DNA of 64,000 bases. It comes from Acholeplasma laidlawii_A (GTDB lineage Bacteria; Bacillota_I; Bacilli_A; Acholeplasmatales; Acholeplasmataceae). Of this stretch, positions 63,136-64,000 are shown one piece after another. Position 1 is the stretch's first letter, and each line of letters starts with the position of its first letter. The notes under the pieces are model-generated. The model saw only the letters and a list, made by a program, of their open reading frames with translations. It was not told the DNA's origin and searched no databases. Both the position numbers and the translations under genes were made by a program. The stretch lies in the NCBI RefSeq assembly GCF_030166555.2, contig NZ_CP126461.2; one strand, 5' to 3'.

Positions 63136-64000
63136 TTATAATATTGCGTGTACTGCCTTGATGAAATCATCAAGTTCATTCCAACTATTTAATGCTGCAC
63201 CACTTGCTTTTGCATGTCCGCCACCATTAAATAAGTTAGCAACTTTATCAATGTCCGGTCCACTTGAACGTAATCTAACACGTACTAAGTCACCATCTTC
63301 TATAAATATAGCCCAGACATCAAAACCTTTAATCCCTGATAACATATTCACTACTGAACTTGCTTCTTCATATGTAAGATTAAATTCTTGTCTAATTTTA
63401 TCTGTGATCTTTAAGTAAATAAAACCTTTGTTTGTAGTCACAAAGTTTTGGTAAACAAAACCTTTAAAACGTAACATGTCTAAAGTTTCATTAGACATTG
63501 CACGGTCTATTTCTTCAACATCTGCACCTTTTGTTAATAGCATACCAGCCATTTGATGTGTTAATTCAGATACGCCACGATATTTAAATCTACCAGTATC
63601 CGTTAAGATACCTGTATACATTGCAACCGCACCTGGTTTTGTTATTTCAAATTCTTTAACTTGTGTAGACATATATGCAATCATTTGTGCACATGATGGG
63701 AAGTTTGTATCTACCCATTCTACATCACCAAAACTATCTACCGGGATGTGATGATCAATTTTAATAATTTCTTGACCTAACATATATTTTTGATTAGAAA
63801 TTCTTAATTTGTTTGCTGTATCTACTACAATTGATAGGCTATCTTGATAAAAACTATCTTCTAAATTAGATTCACCAACAATAATATCTGGTGTACCTAC
63901 AAAACTTACAAAATCAGAAGTTTCACCTGTTACAAATACATCTTTTTCAGGAAATGCATTTTTAATGATGTTTTGTAACCCGAATTGTGCACCATAACAG
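63136..64000 (-). CDS. nrnA: DHH/DHHA1 phosphodiesterase NrnA-like, N-terminus outside window
   Basis: 288 codons seen, open to the right edge; the frame runs beyond the internal ATG at 63783. KIDHHIPVDSFGDVEWVD carries the DHH motif, TGILTDTGRFKYRG is the next metal site, and FNGGGHAKASGA is the DHHA1 end. NrnA degrades nanoRNA and pAp; related proteins split pApA from c-di-AMP. The first DHH-domain motif with DxD is off the edge. Upstream membrane or PAS domains cannot be excluded, so GdpP remains a minor alternative. Confidence 0.85.
   Translation of the reverse strand, partial: CYGAQFGLQNIIKNAFPEKDVFVTGETSDFVSFVGTPDIIVGESNLEDSFYQDSLSIVVDTANKLRISNQKYMLGQEIIKIDHHIPVDSFGDVEWVDTNFPSCAQMIAYMSTQVKEFEITKPGAVAMYTGILTDTGRFKYRGVSELTHQMAGMLLTKGADVEEIDRAMSNETLDMLRFKGFVYQNFVTTNKGFIYLKITDKIRQEFNLTYEEASSVVNMLSGIKGFDVWAIFIEDGDLVRVRLRSSGPDIDKVANLFNGGGHAKASGAALNSWNELDDFIKAVHAIL

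Noticed and set aside
1..64000. Mycoplasma code with TGA as Trp
   Set aside because: TGA serves as stop at many tight ATGA overlaps (pgi/tsaE/tsaB, RHS/immunity, DUF1700/DUF4097) and Trp is TGG throughout.
63136..64000. GdpP as the identity of the edge gene
   Set aside because: The visible part has the NrnA-type layout and the expected spacing; no PAS or GGDEF sequence is visible, though the N-terminus is outside.

Overview
The window is AT-rich and comes from a low-GC Gram-positive-related bacterium, most probably an Acholeplasma-type mollicute. TGA is used as a real stop in many ATGA gene overlaps and Trp is TGG, so the mycoplasma code (table 4) does not apply. Gene order follows Bacillus in several blocks: tsaE-tsaB-rimI-tsaD, tilS-hpt-ftsH-lysS, dnaX-ybaB-recR, rpoE...pyrG-fba and yutD/nifU/yuiD. 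Apart from one odd Mur-ligase homologue, no cell-wall genes are seen. Genus is inference; no rRNA or tRNA gene was found.

Left part (1-20.6 kb), mostly minus strand: a partial repeat-bearing lipoprotein, pcrA and glnS, an anchored protein of unknown function, the t6A operon with pgi and an S1-domain protein, then a nine-gene operon headed by the c-di-AMP cyclase cdaA. That operon includes a 56-aa membrane protein and a PAS/degenerate-GGDEF membrane protein. On the plus strand follow hxlR-hflX and a guanine riboswitch in front of a PbuG-type permease that is frameshifted in a T10 run.

Middle (20.6-34.2 kb): a polymorphic-toxin (RHS/YD-repeat) island. One operon runs right to left: a phage-like protein, a MurE-like ligase, an LLH-holin-like protein, a 1628-aa RHS protein and a small immunity candidate. 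Downstream lie two orphan RHS C-terminal cassettes, each followed by its own small ORF, plus a displaced toxin fragment and a degenerate core remnant. The cassette cores are mosaics of each other, which points to recombination. A divergent HTH gene and a 20-bp perfect palindrome sit at the operon promoter.

Right part (34.2-64 kb): a uracil/xanthine-type permease behind an attenuator, dusB/hslO, a PadR-DUF1700-DUF4097 operon, maf, and tilS-hpt-ftsH-rqcP-lysS. Then comes a small accessory patch: a secreted DUF6973-like protein, IS30 debris, an apparently intact IS200/IS605 element with tnpA and tnpB, and a frameshifted DUF4256 gene. A housekeeping run follows: queG, fba, pyrG with a CTP-sensing-type leader, rpoE, recR, ybaB, dnaX, mnmE, an MgtC-family gene and a partial nrnA. 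Between rpoE and pyrG are a heliorhodopsin and a tocopherol-cyclase-like protein.

Most noteworthy: the RHS island with holin-like and Mur-ligase partners in a presumably wall-less cell, the heliorhodopsin pair, the unusual cdaA operon, and the leader RNAs controlling nucleotide genes.
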